NCBI RefSeq assembly: GCF_001510655.1
Contig: NZ_LMVC01000001.1
Span: forward strand, 66,664-130,663
Reading direction: 5' to 3'
Length of the DNA stretch: 64,000 bases
From: Fictibacillus sp. FJAT-27399
GTDB lineage: Bacteria; Bacillota; Bacilli; Bacillales; Fictibacillaceae
Shown: positions 50,395 through 59,378 of the stretch, piece by piece
Layout of the letters: every line of letters begins with the position of its first letter
Numbering within the stretch: the stretch's first letter is position 1
The notes under the pieces: model-generated
What the model was told of the DNA's origin: nothing
Database searches by the model: none
The model's input: only the letters and a program-made list of their open reading frames with translations
Made by a program: the position numbers and the translations under genes

Positions 50395-50450
50395 TGTATG
50401 AATGTTTTTTTCAATATGAAACAAGCTATAAGAAAAGAGCAGGAGTGATG

Positions 50451-50771
50451 ATGTTGGAAAAGCAGCCGTATTACGTCAATGTAGAAACAGGAGAGGTACA
50501 TAGCGATAAAACAGCATCCAGTTTTCAATTTGAGATTGAGGCGACAGCTGAGGAGGCAAGCCGGCTTACAAAACTGTTCAGAGAGTGTGACGAATCAGCG
50601 ACAGATACCTTTTTAAGATCTCATGTTCCATACGTTCCTTATCATAATGATGCTGATAACCACCGTTACGATCAGACGTTGAAGGACATATACCAGTTCA
50701 TACATGATCATGGACAGCCATTGACAAAAGAGCATATCGAGTCGATGGGGATTCTTGGCGAACGCCAATAA
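50451..50771 (+). CDS. Small soluble protein, unknown
   Basis: A 106-residue acidic protein (MLEKQPYYVNVETGEVHSDK, later FLRSHVPYVPYHNDADNHRYD). AGGAG is 5 nt before ATG 50451; the frame upstream of it runs through the repeat and is not coding. It has no TM helix or signal peptide. I do not recognise the family. Confidence 0.7.
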   Translation: MLEKQPYYVNVETGEVHSDKTASSFQFEIEATAEEASRLTKLFRECDESATDTFLRSHVPYVPYHNDADNHRYDQTLKDIYQFIHDHGQPLTKEHIESMGILGERQ

Positions 50772-50773
50772 AG

Positions 50774-50822
50774 AAAAAGCTGCTCGTAACGCCAGGTTTA
50801 GCGTCAGGGAGCAGCTTTTCTT
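50774..50822. terminator. Bidirectional terminator
   Basis: AAAAGCTGCTC/GAGCAGCTTTT stem between convergent genes. Confidence 0.85.
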
Positions 50823-50823
50823 A

Positions 50824-51051
50824 TCACGAGTACATGAAGAATGCGGCGTAAATGATAATAATTACCGCAATTGAAAAGAAGATAAAAGCCAATAGAACTG
50901 GATTAAGGACAACGGTATGCCTTGCGATGGCAGCATTAACATTGCCGTCTGCTTCATTTTTGGTCCGTTTGGACTGCAGTACCTTCCATGTCCAGACCAA
51001 TCCGCCGCCGCATAGAATGAGGCCAGCAGCCATGAGAATCCATAGTAACAC
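50824..51051 (-). CDS. Small two-TM membrane protein, unknown
   Basis: A 75-residue protein: N-terminal helix LLWILMAAGLILCGGGLVW, a basic loop KRTKNEAD, a polar centre, and a C-terminal helix LAFIFFSIAVIIIIYAAFFM. AAGGAGC-like site precedes the ATG. Not recognised. Confidence 0.65.
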   Translation of the reverse strand: MLLWILMAAGLILCGGGLVWTWKVLQSKRTKNEADGNVNAAIARHTVVLNPVLLAFIFFSIAVIIIIYAAFFMYS

Positions 51052-51138
51052 GTGAGTTCAGCTCCTTGCTTTTGTGGTTTTTTCTAGTCTTTTAAAAGGA
51101 GGAGCTGATTATTCATAAGTTACAGAAGGAGGGGCTGG

Positions 51139-51780
51139 TTAAACGGTCAGGGGTTCAAGAGAATAGAGTTTTTCCTTTACTAAAGTAAGGACTTTCTCCG
51201 CATCTTGCTTGTTATGGACATCGTATTTTTTACTTTCGATGATCAAGACAGGCGTTTTCGTATAATTTTGAATCCAGTCTTTATACTTGCCGTGAAGCGT
51301 CTTATAATATTCCAGAAGCTCGGGATGGTTCTCTATCTGTTCATAATCCCGGCCGCGGTTTTTGATCCGGTTTAAGGCAGTATCCAAATCACTGTCCAAA
51401 TAAATAAGGAGATCTGGACGATGTTTCGGTGAAGAACTGATTTCATTCATTAGCGTTTCCAGCAGATCCACATACGTTTCAAATTCCAGTTTGGTCATAT
51501 TTCCCGCTTCATAATTCAGTTCCGCGAAGATCAGGTCTTCGTAAAGACTGCGGTCAAGGACATGGTGCTGATCAGACATTGCCTGCCGAATAGTTTTAAA
51601 CCGTGTATTTAAAAAGTAAATTTGAAGTGGGAAAGCCCACCGTTCAGGATTTACATAATAGTCAGGCAAAATGGGGTTATCGCCTACACTCTCGTAAAAA
51701 ACCTGGCTTCCGAGAGATTCACTGATCAGTTCAGCGAATGTTGTTTTGCCAGTTCCTATCATTCCAGCCATTAAAATCAC
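51139..51780 (-). CDS. Deoxynucleoside kinase
   Basis: A 213-residue dNK-family enzyme (deoxyadenosine/deoxyguanosine/deoxycytidine kinase). P-loop GMIGTGKTT at the start; DRSLYEDLIFA is the conserved catalytic DRS motif; LIYLDSDLDTALNRIKNRGRDYE is the LID. It salvages deoxynucleosides to dNMPs. Unlike B. subtilis, where two such genes are paired, only one is here. Substrate preference is not readable. Confidence 0.9.
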   Translation of the reverse strand: MILMAGMIGTGKTTFAELISESLGSQVFYESVGDNPILPDYYVNPERWAFPLQIYFLNTRFKTIRQAMSDQHHVLDRSLYEDLIFAELNYEAGNMTKLEFETYVDLLETLMNEISSSPKHRPDLLIYLDSDLDTALNRIKNRGRDYEQIENHPELLEYYKTLHGKYKDWIQNYTKTPVLIIESKKYDVHNKQDAEKVLTLVKEKLYSLEPLTV

Positions 51781-51976
51781 TAAATAAGCCCCCTGTATGT
51801 ATCCATTTCTTGTTATGTATATTGATTGTGTCTATATATGGTGCTGTAAGTGCAAACACCTTCTAAATATATCACTTTTGTGGAAAGCTGAATAGTACAT
51901 TTCTGGCGGCTGCTTTGCTATTATAAGAGAAAGAGTATGTTTTCATCACTGATTAACTGCAAGGAAGGTGTGTATC

Positions 51977-52600
51977 ATGACCATCAAACTAAAAGTATAC
52001 TCTGATTATACTTGCCCATACTGCTACTTGGCAGAAACAGCAATCAAAAGAGCAGTTGAAGGCAAGGACGTTAAAGTGGAATGGAAGCCGTTTGAACTGC
52101 ACCCTTTTCCTTCAAACCGAAAGGCAATTAAAGAATGGAGTGCGGATTGGGAAACTTCTGTATTGCCCCATGCTAGAGAGTTGGGAAGAACAATTAATAC
52201 TCCCGATCTTCCAGCGTTACCTTATACCGGCTTAGCTCATCAAGGTTTTATATATGCAAAAGAACAAGGCAAAGATCAATTGTATTCACAGCTCGTCTTT
52301 TCTGCTTTTTTTGAAAAAGGCAAGGACATTGAAAAGAAAGACGTCTTAGCGGAGATCGCGATGGAAGCGGGGCTGGATCGCTCCGGATTCCTAAGTGCTC
52401 TTTCATCAGAGGAATTCAAAGAAAAATTAGTACGTGAACAGGGTGAAGCGAAGGAAGACAACATTACGGCTGCTCCCACGATCGTAATCGGAGAGCGTAT
52501 GTTAAAGGGGCTGTATCCACAGGCTTCCATTGAAAAAGCGATCAGATGCACGATCAGGGATCAGAAGATGCAATTCTGTGAAGGTGACGAATGCCAATAG
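51977..52600 (+). CDS. DsbA-family oxidoreductase, FrnE-like
   Basis: A 207-residue thioredoxin-fold protein with helical insertion. YSDYTCPYCYLAE carries the CPYC active site; AAPTIVIGERMLKG contains the cis-Pro. No signal peptide, so it is cytoplasmic like FrnE proteins. AAGGAAGGTG precedes ATG 51977. Confidence 0.9.
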   Translation: MTIKLKVYSDYTCPYCYLAETAIKRAVEGKDVKVEWKPFELHPFPSNRKAIKEWSADWETSVLPHARELGRTINTPDLPALPYTGLAHQGFIYAKEQGKDQLYSQLVFSAFFEKGKDIEKKDVLAEIAMEAGLDRSGFLSALSSEEFKEKLVREQGEAKEDNITAAPTIVIGERMLKGLYPQASIEKAIRCTIRDQKMQFCEGDECQ

Positions 52601-52611
52601 AATCATAAACA

Positions 52612-52652
52612 AAAAAAGAGCCTCACAGGTATGGCCTGTGAGGCTCTTTTTT
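52612..52652 (+). terminator. Terminator of the FrnE-like gene
   Basis: Sixteen-pair AAAAGAGCCTCACAGG/CCTGTGAGGCTCTTTT stem. Confidence 0.9.
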
Positions 52653-52816
52653 CATTCTACGATGAAAAAGGGGTTGATAGGGATGAGTACAATATATCAA
52701 AGCTTAAAATTGATATAGGGAATGTGTGATTTTTTTGATATGAGTATTAAACTTCACGAAAAAATAGATGTGTTTGTCAATGATGATGATAATTAAAGGT
52801 GTGATTGAACCGCTGT

Positions 52817-52920
52817 CTGAAAAGCAGAAGGGTATAAGAAAGCTTTTTCCCATCTGCTTTTCAGGCGCTTCATTTGTTACACAAATCTGCCGGCTCTTAT
52901 CCTCTCCAGCGATCACACCC
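52817..52920 (-). repeat. Interspersed stem-loop repeat, copy B, with foldback
   Basis: 52849-52920 is the inverted counterpart of 32955-33028. In addition CTGAAAAGCAGAAGGG (52817-52832) pairs with CCCATCTGCTTTTCAG (52849-52864), making a 16-pair stem with one mismatch. The 52653-53184 stretch otherwise holds no credible gene. Confidence 0.7.
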
Positions 52921-52993
52921 TACTGTATAAAGAAAAAGATTTGAGGGTCTCTTTCAAGCATCAGTATGCGTTAATTGAATAGAGCCAAAAAAT

Positions 52994-53024
52994 AAAAAAA
53001 GCCCTGGTCAGAGGCTTTTTTTAC
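52994..53024 (+). terminator. Terminator-like hairpin in gene-free DNA
   Basis: AAAAAAGCC/GGCTTTTTT stem with 9-nt loop; no intact gene precedes it. Confidence 0.55.
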
Positions 53025-53184
53025 ACTTCTATTTAAAAAAGGGGGGGTTACATTCTATTAGACGAATCCACTCTGAAAAAGTTTCAAATAAATTAAAAAA
53101 AGATAGGTAAAGAATGTAAGTCATGTTAAATTAAATTAAAAAGAGAAAAAGCTTCACAATGTAAAAAGATATGGGGTATGCGCG

Positions 53185-54423
53185 ATGAGCAGAAAAACAT
53201 TTATGCAGCACTGGCATCCTATTGTAACTACTATTATAATGGGGACTTTTTTCTCCAGAGCAGCTTTTTTTATGACGATGCCATTTTTGGCTATTTTTTT
53301 ATACAAGGAGAAGGGCATTGATCCTCAGACTGTCGGACTGATCATCGGTATCAGTGCACTGACAGGCACCTTTGGCGGTTTCATTGGCGGTTACTTATCA
53401 GATCGTATCGGCAGGTTCCCGGTCATGATTATTGCGATCTTTACTTGGAGCGGTGTTTTCGCGGGTTTTGCGATGGCAGATACTGTTTGGAGTTTTTTTG
53501 TGCTGAATTCCATAAACGGTCTGTGCAGATCGTGGTTTGAGCCCATCTCCCGAGCATTGTTGGCCGACGTGACAACAAAAGAAAACCGGTTGAGTGTGTT
53601 TAATGCCCGGTATTTTTCCATTAATGCGGGAGCCGCGATCGGGCCAGTGGCAGGTACATATTTAGGCAGTTCAACTTCGATGGCCACCTTTTTTATCACT
53701 TCTGCCGTCTATTTTCTTTATGCAGTGATCGTCCTGATGCTAATGAAAAAATATAAAGGAAGTCTTCAGCCGCAGCAGGAGAATAAATTGACCATCAAGA
53801 AGGCTGTAAGTGTCATCAGCAGAGACAAAGTTTTGTTGTATTTTCTTCTTGGAAATATAGCAGTCCTGATGGCGCAATCTCAGATGGATTCCACGCTCGC
53901 CCAGTATATGGGGAACTCACCCCAATTCCATCATGGAGTGACCTTATTTTCTTATCTAATTGTGACGAATGCTGTGAGTGTTTTAATCCTGCAGTATCCG
54001 GTGACGAATTATGTAAAGAGATTTGATCCGATGTTTGCCTTGCGGATAGGAAGCGCTGCTTTCAGTCTGGCCCTGCTTGGTTTCGGATTATCCTCGAACT
54101 GGTTATTTCTCGTCCTTTCTATGGTTGTTCTCACTCTTGGGGAGATTATTGTATTTGTGATCAGTGATGTTTTGCTGGACGACTTGGCACCCGATCATAT
54201 GAGAGGATCATATTTTGGGGCAATGTCCTTCCGCTCTATCGGCTTTAGTGCAGGACCCTGGATCGGCGGCCTTTTGCTGAAAACATTTGGTTTTAGCCAT
54301 GGTTTCTATGTATTCGGATGTTTAACGCTCCTTTCCCTTTTGGCCTTGCCTTTCTTTCAGGTAGGACAGAAAGTAAAAAATAAAAACAGGACGGAAAATC
54401 AGCACACTTCCAATTTTGTTTGA
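53185..54423 (+). CDS. MFS transporter (DHA1-like)
   Basis: A 412-residue, 12-TM major facilitator. Motif A in loop 2-3 reads GGYLSDRIGRFPVM; RSWFEPISRALLADVTTKENRLSVFNARYFSINAGAAIGPV is the TM4-5 region of drug/sugar-type MFS; the second half repeats the fold. The start ATG follows a GGGGTATGCGCG stretch with a weak binding site. Substrate unknown. Confidence 0.85.
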   Translation: MSRKTFMQHWHPIVTTIIMGTFFSRAAFFMTMPFLAIFLYKEKGIDPQTVGLIIGISALTGTFGGFIGGYLSDRIGRFPVMIIAIFTWSGVFAGFAMADTVWSFFVLNSINGLCRSWFEPISRALLADVTTKENRLSVFNARYFSINAGAAIGPVAGTYLGSSTSMATFFITSAVYFLYAVIVLMLMKKYKGSLQPQQENKLTIKKAVSVISRDKVLLYFLLGNIAVLMAQSQMDSTLAQYMGNSPQFHHGVTLFSYLIVTNAVSVLILQYPVTNYVKRFDPMFALRIGSAAFSLALLGFGLSSNWLFLVLSMVVLTLGEIIVFVISDVLLDDLAPDHMRGSYFGAMSFRSIGFSAGPWIGGLLLKTFGFSHGFYVFGCLTLLSLLALPFFQVGQKVKNKNRTENQHTSNFV

Positions 54424-54464
54424 TGAATGGAGCAAATGTATTAAAGTGACAGGAGGTGAATGAG

Positions 54465-55583
54465 ATGGACGTTATCAAAGCAATTCTCTCCTATTTAGGC
54501 AAAATTGTAATGATGATCGCCTGCCTGTTCACCCTTTATCTGCGGTTGGACGGCATGATGGGGATACTATTAGCCGTAGTGCTTCTTGCCGTTTGTTTTA
54601 TTTGGTTTATGCACGGATTTTTGGGGCTGATCAGCGGCTCACCTGATAAACGGAAAATGGTATCTCGAATGGGATTAGCGATTGGAGCAGGTGTGGCAAG
54701 TGCTGTTCTTTCTTTGTCCAATTATTCCTTTTACTCTTTTTTGCAAGACGGAACGATCAATGCCCAAGTAAAAAAGGATTATTATCAGGAAGCATTCCTA
54801 TACAAGTATGATTATTTGCAGCGGAGTATGAGGTATCTTTCTTCTCTCCAGAACAAAACGGAAAAGAATGTGGATCTCTATTATCCTGCGGAAGATTCAA
54901 TCTATGCCAAAGAGCTGATCAACCAGAGCCAGGCCACTGAAAAAGCAGTCAGTGCAGTCCTGCACTTAAATCATGTCCCAAAAGTCAGGGTGATTCTCTA
55001 CCATAATCCTTTAATCATGAAGCAAAATTTACCGCCAAATCATTATGAATCGTTAAATGGGATGTACGTGCCTAAAGAGAGTACCATCCACCTTCTCGTT
55101 CCTCCTGCTCAAACTGAACATATGCGGACGATTAAAAAACTGTTTGCCCATGAATATGCCCACCATCTTATCATTGCGTATTTAACGGAGAGAGGCACTG
55201 ATAATCAAAACGTTCCAAGATGGCTGGAAGAGGGTCTCGCTGAATATATCAGCTATAAAAGCATCGGCCGGGAACCGGTTTTCAGCCCTTTTGAACTGGT
55301 TCCATTTGAACAATTGAGTTCGGTCCAAGATTGGGAAAAAGCGAATAAAATCAATTCACCTTATAAACCGTATGAGCAGAGTTACTTTGCTATCGATCAG
55401 CTGCTTCATGATTATGGAAAGAAAAGCATCTTAAAGCTGTTATTTACTGGAGATCAGCAAGCTTTTTACCATGTTTTTGAGAAGGAGACGGGAAATACGC
55501 TCGCATTCTTTCAATCCAGGTTTCTAAAAGATGAAAATGACATCTATCGGATAAACCGCAAAAAAGTATTTCTGAACCGGTAA
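54465..55583 (+). CDS. Membrane-anchored gluzincin metallopeptidase
   Basis: A 372-residue protein with three N-terminal TM helices and an extracellular or cytosolic peptidase-MA-like domain. FAHEYAHHLI is the HExxH zinc motif and WLEEGLAEYIS carries the third ligand Glu. AGGAGG is 8 nt before ATG 54465. It is 41 bp after the MFS gene and probably co-transcribed. The substrate is unknown. Confidence 0.82.
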   Translation: MDVIKAILSYLGKIVMMIACLFTLYLRLDGMMGILLAVVLLAVCFIWFMHGFLGLISGSPDKRKMVSRMGLAIGAGVASAVLSLSNYSFYSFLQDGTINAQVKKDYYQEAFLYKYDYLQRSMRYLSSLQNKTEKNVDLYYPAEDSIYAKELINQSQATEKAVSAVLHLNHVPKVRVILYHNPLIMKQNLPPNHYESLNGMYVPKESTIHLLVPPAQTEHMRTIKKLFAHEYAHHLIIAYLTERGTDNQNVPRWLEEGLAEYISYKSIGREPVFSPFELVPFEQLSSVQDWEKANKINSPYKPYEQSYFAIDQLLHDYGKKSILKLLFTGDQQAFYHVFEKETGNTLAFFQSRFLKDENDIYRINRKKVFLNR

Positions 55584-55615
55584 AAAGGGTGACCCTATTA
55601 CAGGATAACCTTTTA
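55582..55615 (+). terminator. Terminator after the peptidase gene
   Basis: AAAAAGG..ACCCT/AGGAT..CCTTTTA imperfect stem. Confidence 0.5.
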
Positions 55616-55866
55616 TTATGGCGGTTTTTAATTTTTCGAAGTACATAAGGAAGGACTCTTTTTTTCCCTTCTCTGATTAAAAAAGCAACTAGGATTCCTT
55701 TTTCCATTTCTTACACGCGGCATACTATCTCTCCTTTCTCTACCATACCCTGAATTTGGCGGAGCAAGCCCATGCAAATACTTTACTGTTTGTAGCCCGA
55801 TGCCTATACATACAGGACAGGGGGGCATAGGATGATAGGGTAATACAGAAAGGGAGTTGAGAGAAT

Positions 55867-56283
55867 TTGAACGAAAGGCAATTTCAGTTTCCATCATTTC
55901 CGGGCGGACAGGGGGGGCAGCAATTTCCGTCATTTCCGGGCGGACAGGTAGGCCAGCAGTTTCCGCCATTTCCAGGTGGCCAGCAGCAAGGCCCAGGAAG
56001 CCAGCAAGCTGGGATGTATCCCCCAGGACCTCCGCCCACTGCTGTTCCTCAAGCTTCACCAGCATTGCTTTCCGGACAGCCAGGTACCTTTGCCATTGAT
56101 CCAGGTGCTATAAGGCCTTGTTTATTCCGGTATGTCTATATCTGGTTGAACAACGGACAAAGTTTTTGGGCATGGCTTACGTTTGCGGGATTCCGGTCGG
56201 TCGCAGGGTTCAGATGGAACGGATTCAGATGGAACTACTTTGGCATTGATTCAAACCGTATCGCATACTTTGTATGTTCCTAA
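55867..56283 (+). CDS. Pro/Gly/Gln-rich spore-coat-like protein
   Basis: A 138-residue protein with TTG start 9 nt after GGGAG. Residues ~6-40 contain three repeats of a QFPSFPGGQ-type unit; a Pro-rich linker follows. The C-terminal ~60 residues (IRPCLFRYVYIWL, RSVAGFRWNGFRWNYFGID) form a compact aromatic Arg-rich domain with two Cys. Such domains occur in Bacillus spore-surface proteins by my recollection. The minus-strand frame over it is a low-complexity shadow. Confidence 0.7.
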   Translation: MNERQFQFPSFPGGQGGQQFPSFPGGQVGQQFPPFPGGQQQGPGSQQAGMYPPGPPPTAVPQASPALLSGQPGTFAIDPGAIRPCLFRYVYIWLNNGQSFWAWLTFAGFRSVAGFRWNGFRWNYFGIDSNRIAYFVCS

Positions 56284-56289
56284 CACAGA

Positions 56290-56316
56290 GGAAGCCGTTT
56301 TTCGGCTTTCTTTTGC
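56290..56316 (+). terminator. Terminator of the coat-like gene
   Basis: GAAGCCG/CGGCTTTC stem then TTTT. Confidence 0.75.
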
Positions 56317-56448
56317 TATAGAGCGATCGTATTTATCAGGATTAAAGACCGATACATAACAGCCGATATAGAAAGAGAGGCACATGACAACACAAGAATG
56401 ATGTAACAAATCTTCAACGGATTCGTCTAACTCTATGAGGTGATAAAA

Positions 56449-57348
56449 TTGAAAAATAAAATATGGATTGCCGGGCTGTGTGCAGGGACTCTTGTTTTCG
56501 GAGCTGCCGGCTGCAGTTCTGAAACAACAAAAAAAGATGGAGCGGCCCCATCAGTAATACAAAAAGAAAATAAGAATAATGAACAATCAGACAAACCAGC
56601 TGATACAAAAGTGCAAATGATTACCGATGAGGGAATCTATACAAAGAAAATGGATGATCAAACGATTGAAATAATAACAGCTTCCAACGGGACTCTCCTC
56701 CTGCAGCTGACAGATGCATCCAAGGAGGCTATTAAAACAATAAAAACGGGTTCTACCGTTTCCATATCTTTTCAAGCAGAAAATCATCAATACACAGCCG
56801 AGACCATTAAATTGATTAAGGCTCCAATAGCTCAGCCATCTAAGCCAAAGCCTAGGCCTGAGCAAACCGTTCTTCCGAAAACAAAAACACTTATTGTGAA
56901 CGTTGAAGGAGAACAAGATAAACGAACTGCCAAATTGGCTGAAAGTGACCAAGGATATTACTTCTACAAATTTGATCATTTTGATTTTACAGCAGAGGAG
57001 CCGGGCCGGGACCTATTATACTCTCAGATGGATGAAGAATATTTTGTAAGGATCGAGCCTCTTGACGATGCTGCCAGTTTAGCAGACATTAAATCATTGG
57101 GAATAAAAGAGTTAGAAGTTATAGGAAAACCAGATGAGGTAAAGGGATCTGACGTAGACAGCGGAGCGTTCGGCGGGGCGAAACTCGTACTAAAGGCAGC
57201 TTCCGATGAACTCATCAAGTATATCATCGTCCAGGAAACAGACGGACATCTAGTGAAATACACCGTTCACTTGCCTGTCCGTGAACCAATTGAAGGAATC
57301 GAGCCGTCGTTCTGGTCAATGCTTGGTTCTCTGGCGTTTAAAAAGTAA
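56449..57348 (+). CDS. Lipoprotein of unknown function
   Basis: A ~299-residue protein with TTG start 8 nt after GAGGTGA. The signal peptide ends with lipobox FGAAGC. After a Lys/Asn-rich spacer lies a beta-rich segment (EGIYTKKMDDQTIEII), a Pro-rich hinge (APIAQPSKPKPRPEQ) and a second domain (TLIVNVEGEQDKRTAKLAES). No known family recognised; two-domain surface lipoprotein by appearance. Confidence 0.75.
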   Translation: MKNKIWIAGLCAGTLVFGAAGCSSETTKKDGAAPSVIQKENKNNEQSDKPADTKVQMITDEGIYTKKMDDQTIEIITASNGTLLLQLTDASKEAIKTIKTGSTVSISFQAENHQYTAETIKLIKAPIAQPSKPKPRPEQTVLPKTKTLIVNVEGEQDKRTAKLAESDQGYYFYKFDHFDFTAEEPGRDLLYSQMDEEYFVRIEPLDDAASLADIKSLGIKELEVIGKPDEVKGSDVDSGAFGGAKLVLKAASDELIKYIIVQETDGHLVKYTVHLPVREPIEGIEPSFWSMLGSLAFKK

Positions 57349-57364
57349 GATAAAGGAAGAAAGA

Positions 57365-57393
57365 AAGGGCATGAATCATGCTCTTTTTTTTCA
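57365..57393 (+). terminator. Terminator of the lipoprotein gene
   Basis: AAAGGGCATGA/TCATGCTCTTT stem and T run. Confidence 0.85.
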
Positions 57394-57411
57394 TTTTTAA
57401 AGCTCTGTTAC

Positions 57412-57466
57412 TTTCATTTGTTTCACAAATCAGCCGGCTCTTATCATCGCCGGCCATCACCCCTTA
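57412..57466 (-). repeat. Interspersed stem-loop repeat, copy C
   Basis: CATTTGTTTCACAAATCAG and GCCGGCTCTTATCATCGCCGGC-type foldback match copies A and B in inverted orientation; the GAAAAGCAGATGGG end is missing. Confidence 0.65.
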
Positions 57467-57611
57467 ATATGATAGAAAATCAACAATATGCTTTAACTAA
57501 GCCATTTTAAAAAAAGTACAAGTTTGTTGAAAAGGTGTCCAATGTTTTGTTTTGAGCATATAGTGTTTATTATCATTAAAAAAGTTTCCTTGAGGAAAAA
57601 GGAGGAAAAGC

Positions 57612-57752
57612 ATGAACTGGAGCAGCAGGATGTCCTTGAAGAAGGTTGAACATTATACCCGTTTTTTGCACCGATTAGGTGTATTTAATGAGGGGGAAAA
57701 GAAAGAAATTCTGGATAAAATCCATCAATATAAACAGAGAAAAACGGTTTAA
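57612..57752 (+). CDS. 46-residue small protein, unknown
   Basis: MNWSSRMSLKKVEHYTRFL, then LGVFNEGEKKEILDKIHQY and KQRKTV. AAGGAGG is 6 nt before the ATG, an excellent site. Two amphipathic helices in a basic peptide. It is too short for ordinary gene finding and is not recognised. Confidence 0.6.
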   Translation: MNWSSRMSLKKVEHYTRFLHRLGVFNEGEKKEILDKIHQYKQRKTV

Positions 57753-57829
57753 TTCGTCTTCCCTAGACAGACACAAACGGAGGGCTGCCGGAATAGTTTG
57801 TTAGAAACGGTAGAGAGGGGAAATCCCGT

Positions 57830-57997
57830 ATGCGTCAATGGATGTTTCAATTCTTTCTGGCTCTTCTGGCGATCACCTGTTTTGCTGTCTATTATTTTGT
57901 TACGCATGCCAGCTATTATTTCTACATTATTTCTATAGCCAGCAGTATTCTTTTGACATTGCTGAGCTATAGGCAAGTAAATGAAGATTCTGACTGA
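57830..57997 (+). CDS. 55-residue two-helix membrane protein, unknown
   Basis: MRQWMFQFFLALLAITCFAV, YYF and IISIASSILLTLLSYRQ give two TM helices with a short acidic tail. GAGGGG is 9 nt before ATG 57830. The minus-strand frame covering it (57749-58015) is a shadow. It sits just upstream of a histidine kinase gene, 88 bp away, and might be co-transcribed with it. Confidence 0.55.
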   Translation: MRQWMFQFFLALLAITCFAVYYFVTHASYYFYIISIASSILLTLLSYRQVNEDSD

Positions 57998-58084
57998 AGA
58001 TGTATATTTTGTCAAAAAAATGAAGGGAAATAGGGAATTCTGAAGAATTATCTATATATTACCGGAGAGGGGGGCAATACATGA

Positions 58085-59338
58085 ATGATAGAACATTTGA
58101 TCATTAATTTATTGGTCATCCTCGTTCCGATAATTTGCCTGCAATTTGTTTTATTCGAGAAAAACACCACAGTAAACCGGACTAGAGCATCGTTTCTGTT
58201 CCAAGTTATTAATGCAGGTGTTGTTCTCGTTTGTATGACATTCCCTGTTTCTTTTTCGGAAGGTGTTTTTTTCGATCTTCGTTACGTCCCGCTGTTCATC
58301 AGCTTTCTATATGGAGGAATCGTACCAGGATGCCTGACAGCTGTTCTTTTGATAGGGTATCGGTTGTTCCTGGGAGGCGAGGGTATGATCATTGCAGTCC
58401 TCTTCACCCTGGCGGCCGGGCTTATAACGAGCAGTCAGTATCAAACGTATCATCTGCTTCCGATCAAGAAAAAATTAAAAAAAATTACAGGCATTACATT
58501 GGGAATTACACTTTCCAAGCTGCTTTTTCTCATGCTTTTCTTGGCTTTATTCCATTCGTTGAGCTGGGATATGAAGAAGGCTATGATTTATGCATTTTAT
58601 CCTTTACTTCAAACGGCGGCACTTATTGTTGTCATTTCCTTGATTGAAAATATCCGTTATGCACTAAATTTTCGGCTGCAGCAATCTGAAATGCTTCATT
58701 CTGTAGGGCAGCTCGCAGCCTCTGTAACCCATGAAGTCCGTAATCCCATGGCTGTTGCGCGCGGCTTTATGCAGATTTTCCAAAAAGAAAAATACATACC
58801 TGAAGATAAAAAGATTTTCTTAACGATGATGATTGAAGAAATTGACAGGGCACAAATGATCATCTCTGATTATTTGTCTCTCGTTAAGACCAACTCTTCA
58901 AGGATTGAGCGGATGAATGTTTCCGAATTAATATCCTCGTTAAGAAGTGTCATGTTTCCATATGCTCTGTTAAAGGGTGTAGATCTTGTTCAAAAACCTG
59001 GGGATGTTATTCATGTGGTGGGAGATCCCGTAAAAATAAAACAAATTTTGATGAACATTATTAAAAATGGGATTGAAGCAACTCCGGAAGGGGGAACGGT
59101 AACGCTATCCGCTTTTATAGAGGACAAAGAAGTGATTATCAATATATCAGATACAGGGATTGGCATGGGAAGGGAACAGTTGAAAATGCTTGGGAATCCA
59201 TTCTTTTCTACCAAAACAAGCGGGACAGGTTTAGGATTGATGGCAAGTTACCGAATGGCAGCTGAAATGAACGGAAGGATTGAGGCTGCAAGCGAAATCG
59301 GTAAAGGGACTCATTTTAAAATTTTTTTTCCAAAATAA
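58085..59338 (+). CDS. Membrane sensor histidine kinase with 5TMR-type input domain
   Basis: A 417-residue kinase. About five to six TM helices (residues ~5-195) form a 5TM-LYT-like receptor with the VFFDLRYVPLFISFLYGGIVPG motif. The H-box is SVTHEVRNPMAVARG with phospho-His; N-box NIIKNGIEATPEGG; G1 DTGIGMG; F-box NPFFSTK; G2 GTGLGL. ATG 58085 follows GAGGGGGG. No response regulator is linked. Orphan kinases of this layout (for example KinB) feed the sporulation phosphorelay; that role is inference. Confidence 0.88.
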   Translation: MIEHLIINLLVILVPIICLQFVLFEKNTTVNRTRASFLFQVINAGVVLVCMTFPVSFSEGVFFDLRYVPLFISFLYGGIVPGCLTAVLLIGYRLFLGGEGMIIAVLFTLAAGLITSSQYQTYHLLPIKKKLKKITGITLGITLSKLLFLMLFLALFHSLSWDMKKAMIYAFYPLLQTAALIVVISLIENIRYALNFRLQQSEMLHSVGQLAASVTHEVRNPMAVARGFMQIFQKEKYIPEDKKIFLTMMIEEIDRAQMIISDYLSLVKTNSSRIERMNVSELISSLRSVMFPYALLKGVDLVQKPGDVIHVVGDPVKIKQILMNIIKNGIEATPEGGTVTLSAFIEDKEVIINISDTGIGMGREQLKMLGNPFFSTKTSGTGLGLMASYRMAAEMNGRIEAASEIGKGTHFKIFFPK

Positions 59339-59340
59339 AA

Positions 59341-59366
59341 AGGACTGGCTAACAAGCCAGTCCCTC
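59341..59366 (-). terminator. Terminator between kinase and csp
   Basis: GGACTGGCT/AGCCAGTCC stem; on the minus strand it is followed by TTTTTATTTT. Confidence 0.8.
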
Positions 59367-59378
59367 AATTTAAGTTGA

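Noticed and set aside
52670-52800. Short ORFs such as the one at 52683 (MSTIYQSLKLI)
   Set aside because: Eleven to eighteen codons without family pattern; probably debris in a gene-free stretch.
55628-56065. Minus-strand 145-codon open frame
   Set aside because: It is antisense to the FPGGQ-repeat protein; its composition mirrors the repeats and it lacks a ribosome binding site at a credible start.
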